The notes beneath the pieces are model-generated. The model searched no databases, had not been told where the DNA came from, and was given only the letters and a program-made list of their open reading frames with translations. Shown in pieces: positions 29,527 through 39,302 of a DNA stretch of 64,000 nucleotides (its first letter is position 1; every line of letters starts with the position of its first letter). The stretch is from Couchioplanes caeruleus. Lineage in GTDB: Bacteria > Actinomycetota > Actinomycetes > Mycobacteriales > Micromonosporaceae. The stretch covers positions 5,828,001 through 5,892,000 of the forward strand of contig NZ_RJKL01000001.1 in the NCBI RefSeq assembly GCF_003751945.1, given 5' to 3'. The position numbers and the translations under genes were made by a program.

Positions 29527-31007
29527 GTGCCGTGACGGACGTCACCAGGATGACGGCGGCGCAGATCGCCGGCCTCATCGCGACCGGCGAGGCTTCCGCC
29601 GTCGAGGTCGCGACCGCGCACCTCGACCGGATCGCCGCCGTCGACGACCGCGTTCACGCGTTCCTGCACGTCGACCGGGATGGCGCGCTCGCCGCCGCGG
29701 CCGACGTCGACGCGCGCCGAGGCCGCGGCGAGCAGCTCGGACCGCTGGCCGGTGTGCCGGTCGCGGTCAAGGACATCATCGCCACCAAGGGCGTGCCGAC
29801 GACCGCGGCCTCAAAGATTCTCGAGGGCTGGCGGCCGCCCTATGATGCGACGCTCGTCGAGCGGCTCCGCGCCGCGGGCACCGTCATGCTCGGCAAGACC
29901 AACATGGACGAGTTCGCGATGGGCTCCTCCACGGAATATTCCGCGTACGGGGCCACCAACAACCCGTGGGACCTCGGGCGCATCCCCGGCGGCTCCGGCG
30001 GCGGCAGCGCGGCATCGCTCGCCGCCTTCGAGGCGCCGCTCGCGATCGGCACGGACACCGGCGGATCGATCCGCCAGCCCGGCGCGGTCACCGGCACGGT
30101 CGGGTCCAAGCCGACGTACGGTGGCACGTCCCGTTACGGCCTCATCGCCTTCTCCTCGTCGCTGGACACACCCGGCCCGTGCGCGCGGACGGTCGAGGAC
30201 GCGGCGCTGCTGCACGCCGTCATCGGAGGCCACGACGTGCGCGACTCGACGTCGATTCCGCAGGCGGTGCCGGACGTGGTCGGCGCGGCCCGCCTCGGAG
30301 CCACCGGCGACCTGACCGGCGTCAAGCTCGGGGTGGTCAAGGAGTTCGCCGGCGAGGGTGCCGAGCCCGGGGTCCTCGCCGCGTTCCGCGAGTCGGTCGA
30401 GGCCCTGGTCAAGCTCGGCGCCGAGGTCGTCGAGGTGTCGTGCCCGCACTTCGAGTACGCGCTTCCGGCCTACTACCTCATCGCGCCGAGTGAGGCGTCG
30501 TCCAACCTGGCCCGCTTCGACGGCGTGCGTTACGGCCTGCGCTCCGGCGACGACGGCAACCGCTCGCTCGAGGAGGTCATGTCGCTGACCCGCGACGAGG
30601 GCTTCGGCCCGGAGGTCAAGCGGCGCATCATTCTCGGCACGTACGCGCTCTCCAGCGGTTACTACGACGCGTACTACGGCCAGGCGCAGAAGGTCCGCAC
30701 GCTGATCACGCGGGACTTCACCTCGGCGTTCGAGCGGGTCGACGTGCTGATCTCGCCGACCACGCCGTTCGTGGCGTTCCCGTTCGGGTCCCGCACCTCC
30801 GACCCGTACCAGATGTACCTCGCCGACCTCTACACGATCCCCACCAACCTCTACGGCGGGCCGGCGATCTCCGTGCCGTGCGGGCTGTCCGAGGGGCTGC
30901 CGGTCGGCTTCCAGATCATGGCGCCGACGATGGCCGACGACCGCATGTACCGCGTGGCCGCGGCGCTGGAGTCGGCGGTCGGCACTCTCACCCCGCCCGA
31001 GCTCTGA
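29523..31007 (+). CDS. gatA: Asp-tRNA(Asn)/Glu-tRNA(Gln) amidotransferase subunit A
   Basis: 494-residue amidase that releases ammonia from glutamine. The Ser-cisSer-Lys triad is visible: K in VAVKDIIA (~82), Ser in [10 protein letters not shown] (~157), nucleophile Ser in [10 protein letters not shown] (~181). GTG 29523 overlaps the gatC stop (GTGA). Confidence 0.95.
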   Translation: MSAVTDVTRMTAAQIAGLIATGEASAVEVATAHLDRIAAVDDRVHAFLHVDRDGALAAAADVDARRGRGEQLGPLAGVPVAVKDIIATKGVPTTAASKILEGWRPPYDATLVERLRAAGTVMLGKTNMDEFAMGSSTEYSAYGATNNPWDLGRIPGGSGGGSAASLAAFEAPLAIGTDTGGSIRQPGAVTGTVGSKPTYGGTSRYGLIAFSSSLDTPGPCARTVEDAALLHAVIGGHDVRDSTSIPQAVPDVVGAARLGATGDLTGVKLGVVKEFAGEGAEPGVLAAFRESVEALVKLGAEVVEVSCPHFEYALPAYYLIAPSEASSNLARFDGVRYGLRSGDDGNRSLEEVMSLTRDEGFGPEVKRRIILGTYALSSGYYDAYYGQAQKVRTLITRDFTSAFERVDVLISPTTPFVAFPFGSRTSDPYQMYLADLYTIPTNLYGGPAISVPCGLSEGLPVGFQIMAPTMADDRMYRVAAALESAVGTLTPPEL

Positions 31008-31011
31008 CACC

Positions 31012-31049
31012 GGTGCTTCGGCCGGGTTCTCGAGCCCGGCCGGAGCACC
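31012..31049 (+). terminator. Hairpin between gatA and gatB
   Basis: 15-bp stem (31012-31026 / 31035-31049) with one G-T pair and an 8-nt loop, 4 bp after the gatA stop. No T-tract; with the gatB promoter downstream (TAGGCT 31096-31101) it implies gatB has its own transcript. Confidence 0.7.
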
Positions 31050-31143
31050 ATCGGATCGTAAGAAAACCGGCGGGATCTCCGCCGGTCCCGCCCACTAGGC
31101 TTGGTTCCGTCAGGATGCCCCGCTGCCACCTGGAGTTTCCCGC

Positions 31144-32637
31144 ATGAGTACGACTGTGCTTCCCTCGTACGAGGACGCGACCTCCCGCTACGAGCCGGTG
31201 ATCGGCCTGGAGACACACGTCGAGCTCGGCACGAACACCAAGATGTTCTGTAGCTGCCCGACCGACTTCGGCGCGGAGCCCAACACTCAGGTCTGCCCCG
31301 TCTGCCTGGCCTTGCCGGGTGCGCTGCCGGTTGCGAACCGCGCCGGCATCGAGGCCACCATCCGGATCGGCCTGGCCCTCAACTGCGACATCGCCAGTTG
31401 GTGCCGCATGGCCCGGAAGAACTACTTCTACCCGGACATGCCGAAGAACTTCCAGACCTCGCAGTACGACGAGCCCCTGTGCGTCGACGGCTACGTCGAT
31501 GTCGAGGTGGACGGCGAGACCGTTCGCATCGGCATCGAGCGGGTCCACCTCGAGGAGGACACCGGCAAGACGCTGCATGTCGGCGGCGCCACCGGCCGCA
31601 TCCACGGCGCTACCGAGTCGCTGGTGGACTACAACCGGGCCGGTATCCCGCTCGTCGAGATCGTCACCAAGCCGGTGCCGGGTCTCGGCGCCAAGGCCCC
31701 CGAGGTCGCCCGCGCCTACGTGACGGAGCTGCGCGACATCATCCGCTCGCTCGGCGTCTCCGACGTCCGCATGGAGCAGGGCTCGCTGCGGTGCGACGTG
31801 AACACCTCGCTGAACAAGCCGGGCGAGGAGTGGGGCACGCGTACCGAGACCAAGAACGTGAACTCGCTGCGGTCGGTCGAGCGGGCCGTCCGCTCCGAGA
31901 TCATCCGTCAGGCCGGCATCCTCGACGACGGCGGCAAGATCGTGCAGGAGACCCGTCACTTCCAGGAGGACACCGGCGACACCCGCTCGGGGCGTTCCAA
32001 GGAGACGGCCACCGACTACCGCTACTTCCCCGAGCCCGACCTCGTCCCGATCGCGCCGGACCCGGCCTGGGTCGCGGAGCTGAAGGCCAGCCTTCCCGAG
32101 CGTCCTAGCGCAAAGCGCGCCCGCCTCCGCGAGGACTGGGGCATCAGCGAGCTCGACATGCAGTCGGTCGCTAACGCCGGCGCCGTCGAGCTCATCGAGG
32201 AGACGATCGCCGCCGGCGCGAGCCCGGCCGGCGCCCGCAAGTGGTGGATGGGCGAGCTCGCCCGCCGCGCCAACGAGACCGGCGTCGAGCTGGCCGACGT
32301 CGGCGCCACCCCGGCCCAGGTCGCCCAGCTCCAGTCCCTGGTCGACGCGGGCAAGCTCAACGACAAGCTCGCCCGCACGGTCCTCGAGGGCGTCGTGGCC
32401 GGCGAGGGCGACCCGGCCCAGGTCATGACCGCCCGCGGCCTCGGCGTCGTCTCGGACACCGGCGCCCTCCAGGCCGCCGTCGACGAGGCCATCGCCGCCA
32501 ACCCCGACATCGCCGCCAAGATCCGCGACGGCAAGCTGGCCGCGGCAGGCGCCCTGGTCGGCGCGGTCATGAAGACAACCCGCGGCCAGGCCGACGCCAA
32601 GACCGTCCGAGAGCTCATCCTCGCCCGCCTGAGCTGA
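31144..32637 (+). CDS. gatB: Asp-tRNA(Asn)/Glu-tRNA(Gln) amidotransferase subunit B
   Basis: 497 residues. Kinase/transamidase core starts [15 protein letters not shown]; zinc-site cysteines in [10 protein letters not shown] ... [13 protein letters not shown]-terminal YqeY-like tRNA-binding helical domain. Activates the misacylated tRNA carboxylate and receives ammonia from GatA. Separated from gatA by a hairpin and 136 bp with a promoter-like TAGGCT, unlike the tight gatCA pair. Confidence 0.95.
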   Translation: MSTTVLPSYEDATSRYEPVIGLETHVELGTNTKMFCSCPTDFGAEPNTQVCPVCLALPGALPVANRAGIEATIRIGLALNCDIASWCRMARKNYFYPDMPKNFQTSQYDEPLCVDGYVDVEVDGETVRIGIERVHLEEDTGKTLHVGGATGRIHGATESLVDYNRAGIPLVEIVTKPVPGLGAKAPEVARAYVTELRDIIRSLGVSDVRMEQGSLRCDVNTSLNKPGEEWGTRTETKNVNSLRSVERAVRSEIIRQAGILDDGGKIVQETRHFQEDTGDTRSGRSKETATDYRYFPEPDLVPIAPDPAWVAELKASLPERPSAKRARLREDWGISELDMQSVANAGAVELIEETIAAGASPAGARKWWMGELARRANETGVELADVGATPAQVAQLQSLVDAGKLNDKLARTVLEGVVAGEGDPAQVMTARGLGVVSDTGALQAAVDEAIAANPDIAAKIRDGKLAAAGALVGAVMKTTRGQADAKTVRELILARLS

Positions 32638-32794
32638 CCGGCCGATTTTCGGCCCGTCTTGGTGGGCCGGTCGGTTCCCGGCTCGCCTCGGCTGGCGGTC
32701 CACTTCTGATCGACCCGCAACTCTGAGCCGGATTCCTCCCTCCCGGCGGCGACACGGATTCGTCGGTGCCGACCGGTAGCGGACGGGCAGCATC

Positions 32795-32930
32795 GGTCGG
32801 CTGCGGTCGGGTGCGGATGGGCGGCGTTGGTCGGCTGCGGTCGGGTGCGGATGGGCGGCGTTGGTCGGCTGCGGTGGGTCGGCTGCGGTCGGGTGCGGAC
32901 GGGCAGCATCGGTCGGCTGCGGTCGGCCGT
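32795..32930. repeat. 34-bp tandem repeat
   Basis: GGTCGGCTGCGGTCGGGTGC cores start at 32795, 32829, 32863 (cut to 14 bp), 32877 and 32911. Confidence 0.8.
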
Positions 32931-32946
32931 GTGGTGTGCGTCGTCA

Positions 32947-33230
32947 GCGACTGGAGATGTGCGATGAGTGGGCAGATCAGTTGGGTGCTGCGGTCGTCGG
33001 TGACTGGCTGCGCGGTGGATGGTGAGCTGTTGCGTGGTGCGGTCGCTACCGACTGGGCTGTGCGGCGGACGGTGAGCAACCGCGTGGTGTTGTCGTGAGC
33101 GACTGGGCTCTGCAATGAGACGAGGGATCAAGTTGCGCGCGGTGGTCGCCAGTGAGCGGGCCGCCCGGTGAGTAATGACCAGCTACGCGTTGCGGTTGCG
33201 GTGACTAGGTTGTGCATTGAGCGGGCGGGA
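32947..33230. repeat. Degenerate ~50-bp tandem repeat
   Basis: GYGACTGGGCTGTGC-like heads recur at about 32947, 33000, 33049, 33099 and 33201, followed by GGTGAGC and GTGGTGCGGTCG blocks. Copies have diverged strongly. Confidence 0.6.
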
Positions 33231-33656
33231 CCATGCGGCGCTTGTCGCTGCTAGTGCCGACACCGTGGTGCGCCGCCTCCTGCGCGACGCGCGCATTCCG
33301 CGGCTGCTGGCGCTTGTCCGTCGTGGCGGCCGGTTCTTCGATGCCGACGTCGCGCTAGTCGAGGATGCGAGCGGTACATCATCGACTCCGGAGGCTGGCG
33401 CATGTCGACGGAGTGGAGGCGCGCCTGGCCGCACATGCGGTTCGGGCACGCCTATCCGGTGTTGCAGCCGGTCGATCTCGATGCGCACAAGCTGGCGCTC
33501 TATCGGTACGCGCAGGTGCTGTCTCTGACCGAGAGTCCATTGCGGCTTGCGGAGACCGACTTCCCCGATCGGGCTGCGGAGACCGACTTCCCCGATTGCC
33601 GATGGATGCTCGACCTCGCTGAACGCAACGTTGTCAAGGCGCTCGCCGTCGTCTGA
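33217..33656 (+). pseudogene. Frameshifted remnant of an unidentified gene
   Basis: Two overlapping frames read like one protein. Frame from 33217: VVRRLLRDARIPRLLALVRR then GGRFFDADVALVEDAS; about 33366 sense passes to the next frame, RYIIDSGGWRMSTEWRRAWP, then VDLDAHKLALYRYAQVLSLT, and ends at 33656. Codon use in both parts is coding-like. A 27-bp duplication (33548/33575) repeats AETDFPD. I do not recognise the family; a single frameshift would explain the break. Confidence 0.45.
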
Positions 33657-33953
33657 CCGGCAGCTCGACAGACCCGTCGCATCGAAGGCCGGCGGGCAGA
33701 GGCGAGATTGGGCCCGGCATGAACGATGCGCCGCCGCTAGTCGCCATGCGCCAGAGAATGTTTATCCGCAGAGAAGTTGGCCGAGTGCGCGGGTGGCGAG
33801 GAGCCCTGGAAAGGGGACCGCGGAGGTGGGGCGTGTTGGTGGCGGGTCCGGCTGGGTGCGGCGGCGTGTGGCTGGGGGTGGGGGCTTCGCGGAGGGTAGG
33901 TCGTGTTATCGGCAGGTCCGCCCGGATGCGGGCGGCATGCGGCCGGGACGGCA

Positions 33954-33996
33954 GCGGGCCGGCCGGTGTCCTCTTCGCCTTGCTATGGCCGTACTT
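33954..33996. repeat. Dispersed repeat, copy A (3' end of phosphoesterase gene)
   Basis: GCGGGCCGGCCGGTG, 17 nt, TGGCCGTACTT. The same two blocks, 19 nt apart, occur at 42869-42913 after ilvD, in the same orientation relative to the minus-strand gene. Confidence 0.55.
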
Positions 33997-35581
33997 ATCG
34001 GCGGCTTGGGCTTAGTCCTGGGGTGACGCCGTTGACGACCGACGGGTGGGTGGTGGGTTCGGGGTCGATGCCGATGACCTTGCGTTGCATTTCGACGTTG
34101 GATTCGCCGGTGCCGCCGAGGTGGATGTCGTCGTAGGCCTTGAGCGTCTGGTTTTCGTCGAAGTACAGGACCGACATCTGTAGTGGCGTCGGCTCCTCCT
34201 TTTCCAGGCCGCGCAGGCCGGCGCCGCCCGTCGAACCCTCCACCAGCAGGCGGGTCCGGGGGGCGGGTGTCATCGGTGACGGGGCCGGGGAGGGTGAGGC
34301 GCCGTCCTCCGGGGAGCTGGGGGGATCGAGCATGCTGACCTCGCGCTTGTGCAGGTGGCCCGCCAGCACCACCGGTACCACCCCGGACAGAGGCGGGGCC
34401 ATCGCCGGGTCGTGGACGAGGGCCACGCCTACCTTGGTCTTCGACTGCGCGATGGTCGTGGCCAGCCGCTCGCCGCTGGCCAGCAGCGGGTTGGTCACGG
34501 GGTCGTCCGCGGATCGGGCGGGAGGGGTTTCGCTCTTGTCCGGAGTGAATTCGGGGTCGCCGATGCCCGCGATGGTCAGGCCGTTGATGGTGACGGTGGT
34601 GTTGTCCAGGACCTTCGCGTTCTTCTGGCGGGCCACCGCCGCCTGGATGGCCATCGAGTCGTGGTTGCCGCGCACGTAGATGTACGGCACGCCGAGCTGG
34701 CCGATGCTGTTCACGTATGTCGTCTCCGCGCTGCTGCCCCAGTCGACGATGTCGCCCGTGTCCACCACGGCGTCGACGTCCCAGGCCTTGACCACCGTCT
34801 TGATGACGTTCCAGGCGGCCGGGTTCAGGTGCAGGTCGGAGACGTGCAGGATGCGGGTGGTGTTGCCGGACGGCTCCACCGGCAGGCTGGAGACCGTGGT
34901 GTAGATGCGGCTGACGTTGCTCACCAGCTCCGCGAGCTGGTCGGCGTAGCGGCCGTAGTTGTCCGCGATGCGGCGGGCGTCGCCGACCACCGCCGGGGCG
35001 TTGACCAGCAGGCCCTCGTACCGCGGTTCGCCGATCGAATCCGGGCGGGCGGTGCCGGCGGCCAGCCCCAGACTGCCGCCCGTCACGGTCAGGGCGATCA
35101 CGCCCGCCGAGGCCACGCGGCGGACGTTGCGGAAGATCAGCGAGGCCAGGATCAGCGCGCACCCGATCGCGGCGCCGAGCGCGCGCAGGCTCAACTGCAG
35201 CACGCCGCGGGTGACGTCGTCGACCGCGGACTGGCCGACCACGCCGATCGCGGTCGGGTCCTCGATCAGGGCCTCGGTGCGCTGCTGGTCCAGCGCGCCG
35301 AGGTTGACCTTCAGGTGGATGGGGCCGGCGTGGCTGTCGAGGTGCAGCGACCCCAGGGGCGGGATGTCGACCTCGGTGCCGCCCCGGACCGACGGGCTGA
35401 TCGACATGTCCGCGCGGAACGGGCCCACCGGAATCTCCGACTGGGCCAGCAGCATCGTGCCGACGACGACGCCGGTGAGGCTCACCAGGAGGACGGCCGC
35501 CCACACGCGCAGACGCTGGGTCCAGGAGTGCCGCCACACCCGCATGGCGACGGCGGTCAACTGCGAAAGTCTGTTCTTCAT
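33995..35581 (-). CDS. Membrane-anchored metallophosphoesterase
   Basis: 528 residues. Helices at about 26-46, 133-152 and 158-178 precede a calcineurin-like phosphoesterase domain with all metal motifs: HVSDLHLNP, DTGDIVDWG, VRGNHDS and AGHLHK. With three helices the catalytic domain should face outward. Substrate unknown. ATG 35581 preferred over TTG 35587; GGTGAG lies upstream. A Pro/Ser linker interrupts the domain after GHLH. Confidence 0.87.
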   Translation of the reverse strand: MKNRLSQLTAVAMRVWRHSWTQRLRVWAAVLLVSLTGVVVGTMLLAQSEIPVGPFRADMSISPSVRGGTEVDIPPLGSLHLDSHAGPIHLKVNLGALDQQRTEALIEDPTAIGVVGQSAVDDVTRGVLQLSLRALGAAIGCALILASLIFRNVRRVASAGVIALTVTGGSLGLAAGTARPDSIGEPRYEGLLVNAPAVVGDARRIADNYGRYADQLAELVSNVSRIYTTVSSLPVEPSGNTTRILHVSDLHLNPAAWNVIKTVVKAWDVDAVVDTGDIVDWGSSAETTYVNSIGQLGVPYIYVRGNHDSMAIQAAVARQKNAKVLDNTTVTINGLTIAGIGDPEFTPDKSETPPARSADDPVTNPLLASGERLATTIAQSKTKVGVALVHDPAMAPPLSGVVPVVLAGHLHKREVSMLDPPSSPEDGASPSPAPSPMTPAPRTRLLVEGSTGGAGLRGLEKEEPTPLQMSVLYFDENQTLKAYDDIHLGGTGESNVEMQRKVIGIDPEPTTHPSVVNGVTPGLSPSRR

Positions 35582-35632
35582 GGTCAACGGCTCACCTGCC
35601 CCCGTGTGCCGGTCGTCAAACGGTAACGCCGG

Positions 35633-36793
35633 TCAGCTACGGCCCGCGCCACCATCGGAGAAGACAAGTCGGATGATGCGGTCGTCCTCCGGTGCCGGGT
35701 CGCCGCCGTCCTCCTGGTTCGAGGTGGCGACCCAGAGCGAGCCGTCGGGTGCCGCGGTCACGGCCCGCAACCGCCCGAACTCGCCGGCCAGCAGTGCCCG
35801 GGGCTGCCCGAACACCGTGCCGTTGCCGGTCACGTCGACCATCCACAGCCGCTGGCCCCGCAGGCAGGCCGTGGCGACCATCCGCTCCAGCACCGCGACG
35901 CCCGAGCAGAACGACTCCGCGATCGGCCAGCTCACCAGCGGGTTCGTGAACTTCGCGTCGGTGCCGTTGCCCTCGACGGCCGGCCAGCCGTAGTTCTTGC
36001 CTTTCTGGATCACGTTCAGCTCGCCGGTCTTGTTCTGGCCGGACTCGCTCGCGTACATCCGTTTTCCGGAATCCCAGGCGATGCCCTGCACGTTGCGGTG
36101 GCCTGACGACCAGACCGGTGAGTCCTTGACCGGGTTGCCCGGCGCAGGCTTGCCCTCCGCGGTGATCCGCAGAATCTTGCCTCCCAGGCTCTTCGGATTC
36201 TGCGACTGGGCGCCGCCCGTGCCGTCCGAGGTCGTCACGTAGAGCCCTCCGTCCGGGCCGAACTCGAGCTGGCCGCCGTTGTCCTCGCGGGAGCGGGGGA
36301 TGCCGGTGAGGATCGGCTCCGGCTTGCCCTTCAGCTTCAGCTTCGCGACCCGGTTGTCCTTGGCCGTCGAGTAATACACGAAGACGGTCTGATCGGTGGC
36401 GTAGCCGGGCGAGACCGCGATGCCCAGCAGGCCGCCGTCGCCACCCGCGGTGACTTCGGCGAGCCGCTGCACCTCGGTGACGCGCAGCCCGGCGGCGTCC
36501 GACTCCGGTCCGACCTTGAGGATGCGGGCCGTGTCGCGCTCGGTGACCAACGCCGAACCGTCGGGCAGGAACGCCATGCCCCAGGGGACTTCCAGCCCCT
36601 TGGCCAGCACGGTCACCGCCACTTCTCGCTCACCGCCGCCCTCCGGGGCCGTGGAAACCGACGGAGTGGGCAGGTTGGGCGGGGCGCCGGCCACGTCCGG
36701 GTCCGGCGGACCGAAGGTGCATGCGGTGGTGAGGGTCAGCGCGGTGCCGAGCGTCATGGCACACGCGCGGGCGCGGCGACTGCGCACGGTCAC
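35633..36793 (-). CDS. PQQ-type sugar dehydrogenase lipoprotein
   Basis: 386 residues. Lipobox LTTAC with Cys25 gives a membrane lipoprotein; the mature part is a six-bladed glucose/sorbosone dehydrogenase propeller (VPWGMAFLPDGSALVTERDT; GGDGGLLGIAVSPGY; REDNGGQLEFGPDGGLYV; SGHRNVQGIAWD). The family oxidises sugars outside the membrane, sometimes with PQQ; no PQQ genes are here, so catalytic activity is unproven. GTG 36793 has GAGGAG upstream. Confidence 0.87.
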   Translation of the reverse strand: MTVRSRRARACAMTLGTALTLTTACTFGPPDPDVAGAPPNLPTPSVSTAPEGGGEREVAVTVLAKGLEVPWGMAFLPDGSALVTERDTARILKVGPESDAAGLRVTEVQRLAEVTAGGDGGLLGIAVSPGYATDQTVFVYYSTAKDNRVAKLKLKGKPEPILTGIPRSREDNGGQLEFGPDGGLYVTTSDGTGGAQSQNPKSLGGKILRITAEGKPAPGNPVKDSPVWSSGHRNVQGIAWDSGKRMYASESGQNKTGELNVIQKGKNYGWPAVEGNGTDAKFTNPLVSWPIAESFCSGVAVLERMVATACLRGQRLWMVDVTGNGTVFGQPRALLAGEFGRLRAVTAAPDGSLWVATSNQEDGGDPAPEDDRIIRLVFSDGGAGRS

Positions 36794-36866
36794 GGGATCT
36801 CCTCGTTCACCAGACCAGGGTAGCCGCGGGCGGACCGGCAGCCGCGGCCCCGACTAGTTTGGTGAC

Positions 36867-37793
36867 GTGATGGTATGGATTGCCCACGAGGCGGGCCGTG
36901 AGCTGCTCGGCGCGGTGCCTCCCGGCGTCCAGGTCGAGGTGTGCGCGGACGCGGCGGCCTTCCCGTCCGACCCCGCCGCGGTCCGCTTCTGGGTGCCGCC
37001 GTTCCTGGCCACCGTGCGGGCCGCCGGGCAACTGCCTCGCTTCCCGAAGCTGGGGGCGGTCCAGTTGCTGTCCGCGGGCGCGGACGCGTGGGTGGGTCAG
37101 GTGCCGCCCGGCGTCGCATTGTGTGACGCGCGGGGCGTGCACGACAAGCCCGTCGCCGAGTGGGTTCTCGGCGCCGCCATCGGCGCGTTTCGGAGGTTCC
37201 CGGACTTCGTCCGCGCCCAGGAGCGGGAGGAGTGGGCGATCAAGGCCTACGCGCCGACCCGGGAGCTGACCGGGAAGAAGGTGCTGATCGTGGGCGCGGG
37301 GTCGATCGGACGGGCCATCGAGCAGCACATGGCGCCCTTCGGCGTGGAGATCACGCGGGTCGCTCGTACGGCTCGGCCCGGCGCGGACGTGCACGGTGTG
37401 GACGAGCTGCCGCGCTTACTCCCGTACGCGGAAGTGGTGGTCTTGGTGGTGCCGTTGACCGATCTGACCCGCGGCCTGGTGGACGCCGCTTTCCTCGCCG
37501 CGATGCCGGACGGCGCGCTGCTGGTGAACGCCGCCCGCGGCCCCGTGGTGGACACCGACGCTCTGGTCGGGGAGCTGGCCTCCGGGCGCCTCTCGGCCGC
37601 GATGGACGTCACCGACCCGGAGCCGTTGCCAGCCGGTCACCCTCTGTGGCGGCTGCCCAACGCGTTCATCACCCCGCATGCCGCCGGGACCGTCGCCGGT
37701 CTCCTGCCGCGTGCGTACGGCCTGGTGGGCGACCAGATCCGCCGCTTCGTGTTCGGCGAGCCGCTGATCAATCAGGTGTCGGAGGGTTACTGA
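36867..37793 (+). CDS. D-2-hydroxyacid dehydrogenase family protein
   Basis: 308 residues; NAD(P)-dependent oxidation or reduction of a 2-hydroxy/keto acid. Rossmann GAGSIGRAIEQ, catalytic Arg in NAARGPVVD, acid in DVTDPEPLP (D replaces or precedes the usual E) and catalytic His in ITPHAAGT. Substrate unknown. GTG 36867 lies 6 nt after TAGTTT (36855-36860), a leaderless pattern. The 3' end overlaps the convergent PH-domain gene by 26 bp. Confidence 0.88.
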   Translation: MMVWIAHEAGRELLGAVPPGVQVEVCADAAAFPSDPAAVRFWVPPFLATVRAAGQLPRFPKLGAVQLLSAGADAWVGQVPPGVALCDARGVHDKPVAEWVLGAAIGAFRRFPDFVRAQEREEWAIKAYAPTRELTGKKVLIVGAGSIGRAIEQHMAPFGVEITRVARTARPGADVHGVDELPRLLPYAEVVVLVVPLTDLTRGLVDAAFLAAMPDGALLVNAARGPVVDTDALVGELASGRLSAAMDVTDPEPLPAGHPLWRLPNAFITPHAAGTVAGLLPRAYGLVGDQIRRFVFGEPLINQVSEGY

Positions 37794-38160
37794 CCTCCTG
37801 GCCGCCCGCCTTGAGGACGGCCGCGAGGTTGTTCGTGGTGACCCCGGTGAGCGGCACCGTCATGCCGTCGGTGAGCAGGGCCGTGACGCGACCCCGCCGG
37901 TCCGGCGCCAGCTCGGCCACCCGCGACCAGGACACCTTCGTGGAGCCGATCAGCGCCCGCACCCGCAGCTCCTCGGCGTCCACGTCGGTGCCCGCCCGCC
38001 AGGCCCAGACCGCGACGGCCAGCGGGATCAGCAGCACCGGGGCGAGCTGCCATCCGGCGCTGAGAAGAGAAACGGTGCCGACGAACGCGATCACGGCGGC
38101 GAAGAAGACGGCGCCGGACTTGCGGACGCGTAGGACGGGCTTTCGACTCACGCTCGTCAT
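37768..38160 (-). CDS. PH-domain membrane protein
   Basis: 130 residues: two N-terminal membrane helices (about 17-52) then a bacterial PH-like beta domain (DVDAEELRVRALIGSTKVSW; MTVPLTGVTTNNLAAVL). Common small actinobacterial family, function unknown. Confidence 0.75.
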   Translation of the reverse strand: MTSVSRKPVLRVRKSGAVFFAAVIAFVGTVSLLSAGWQLAPVLLIPLAVAVWAWRAGTDVDAEELRVRALIGSTKVSWSRVAELAPDRRGRVTALLTDGMTVPLTGVTTNNLAAVLKAGGQEVSNPPTPD

Positions 38161-38216
38161 CCTCCCACCCGGCGGAAGGACAATTTTTGTCGGACCCGGC
38201 GCCCATACTTTCCCCC

Positions 38217-39302
38217 ATGACCGAACTGCTCGCCATCGGCACCCAGAAAGGCCTGTTCCTGGCCACCAGTGACGACGACCGGCAGAGTTGGCAGGTCAGC
38301 TCTGCGCACTTCTCCATGCAAGCCGTCTACTCCGTCGCCTTCGACACCCGGGGACCGTCCCTGCGCGTGCTGGCCGGAGTCGAGAGCTCCCACTTCGGCC
38401 CCAGCGTGGCCGTCAGCGACGACCTCGGCACCACCTGGCAGGAGCCCGACAAGGCCCCGCTCGCCTTCCCGCCCGACGCCGGCGCCGCGGTGGAAAGGGT
38501 CTGGCAGATCGTTCCCGCGGGTCCCGATCAGCCTGGCGTCGTCTACGCGGGCACCCAGCCGTCCGCGCTGTGGCGTTCCGAGGACGGCGGCCACACCTAC
38601 CAGTTGATCCGCGGCCTGTGGGACCACCCGCATCGGCCCGACTGGGGCGCCGGGTTCGGCGGCCAGGCGGTCCACACCATCCTTCCGCACCCCACCGACC
38701 CACAGCGCATCCTCGTGGCGATGTCCACCGGCGGCGTCTATCGCACGGCCGACGGCGGTGAGACCTGGGCGCCCGCCAACGAGGGCATCAAAGCCTACTT
38801 CCTGCCCGACCCGTGGCCGGAGTTCGGCCAGTGCGTGCACAAGGTGGCCCGCGACGGCGCCAATCCCGACCATTACTACGCACAGAACCACCACGGCGTC
38901 TACCGCTCGACCGACGGCGGCGCCTCCTGGCAGTCCATCGCCGACACCCTGCCCGCCGACTTCGGCTTCGCGATGGTGGCCCATCCGTCCACTTCCGGCA
39001 CCATCTGGAATTTTCCGCTGACCGCCGACGGTGAGCGGCACCCCGTCGACCTGATGTGCCGGGTCTTCCGCTCCACCGACGCCGGCACCACCTGGGAGCC
39101 GCAGCACAGGGGTTTGCCCGACGGCCGCTACTACCCGGTCGTGCTGCGGGATGCGATGTGCGCCGACAACGCCACCCCGGCCGGCGTCTATGTCGGCACG
39201 CGGGCGGGAGACGTTTTTGCCAGCCGTGACGAGGGCGAGAGCTGGTCCACGGTTGCCGCGCATCTGCCCGACGTGCTGTGTGTGCGGGCGGTGCAGGTCT
39301 GA
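38217..39302 (+). CDS. BNR/sialidase-like beta-propeller protein
   Basis: 361 residues with Asp-box repeats (SVAVSDDLGTTW, LWRSEDGGHTY, VYRTADGGETW, VYRSTDGGASW, VFRSTDAGTTW, VFASRDEGESW), i.e. a six- to seven-bladed propeller. No signal peptide, so cytoplasmic; the true sialidase catalytic residues cannot be assigned. ATG 38217 lies 7 nt after CATACT (38204-38209). The stop overlaps the start of the ubiquitin-like gene (TGATG), so the two are co-translated. Confidence 0.82.
   Translation: MTELLAIGTQKGLFLATSDDDRQSWQVSSAHFSMQAVYSVAFDTRGPSLRVLAGVESSHFGPSVAVSDDLGTTWQEPDKAPLAFPPDAGAAVERVWQIVPAGPDQPGVVYAGTQPSALWRSEDGGHTYQLIRGLWDHPHRPDWGAGFGGQAVHTILPHPTDPQRILVAMSTGGVYRTADGGETWAPANEGIKAYFLPDPWPEFGQCVHKVARDGANPDHYYAQNHHGVYRSTDGGASWQSIADTLPADFGFAMVAHPSTSGTIWNFPLTADGERHPVDLMCRVFRSTDAGTTWEPQHRGLPDGRYYPVVLRDAMCADNATPAGVYVGTRAGDVFASRDEGESWSTVAAHLPDVLCVRAVQV

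Larger units (their letters stand above)
32638..33994. other. Gene-poor repeat island between gatB and the phosphoesterase gene
   Basis: 1.36 kb with no intact gene. It holds an 8-bp-arm hairpin just after gatB (32636-32672), a 34-bp array (32795-32930), a degenerate ~50-bp array (32947-33230), a frameshifted remnant (33217-33656) and, at its right edge, a 43-bp sequence also found after ilvD. Confidence 0.65.
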
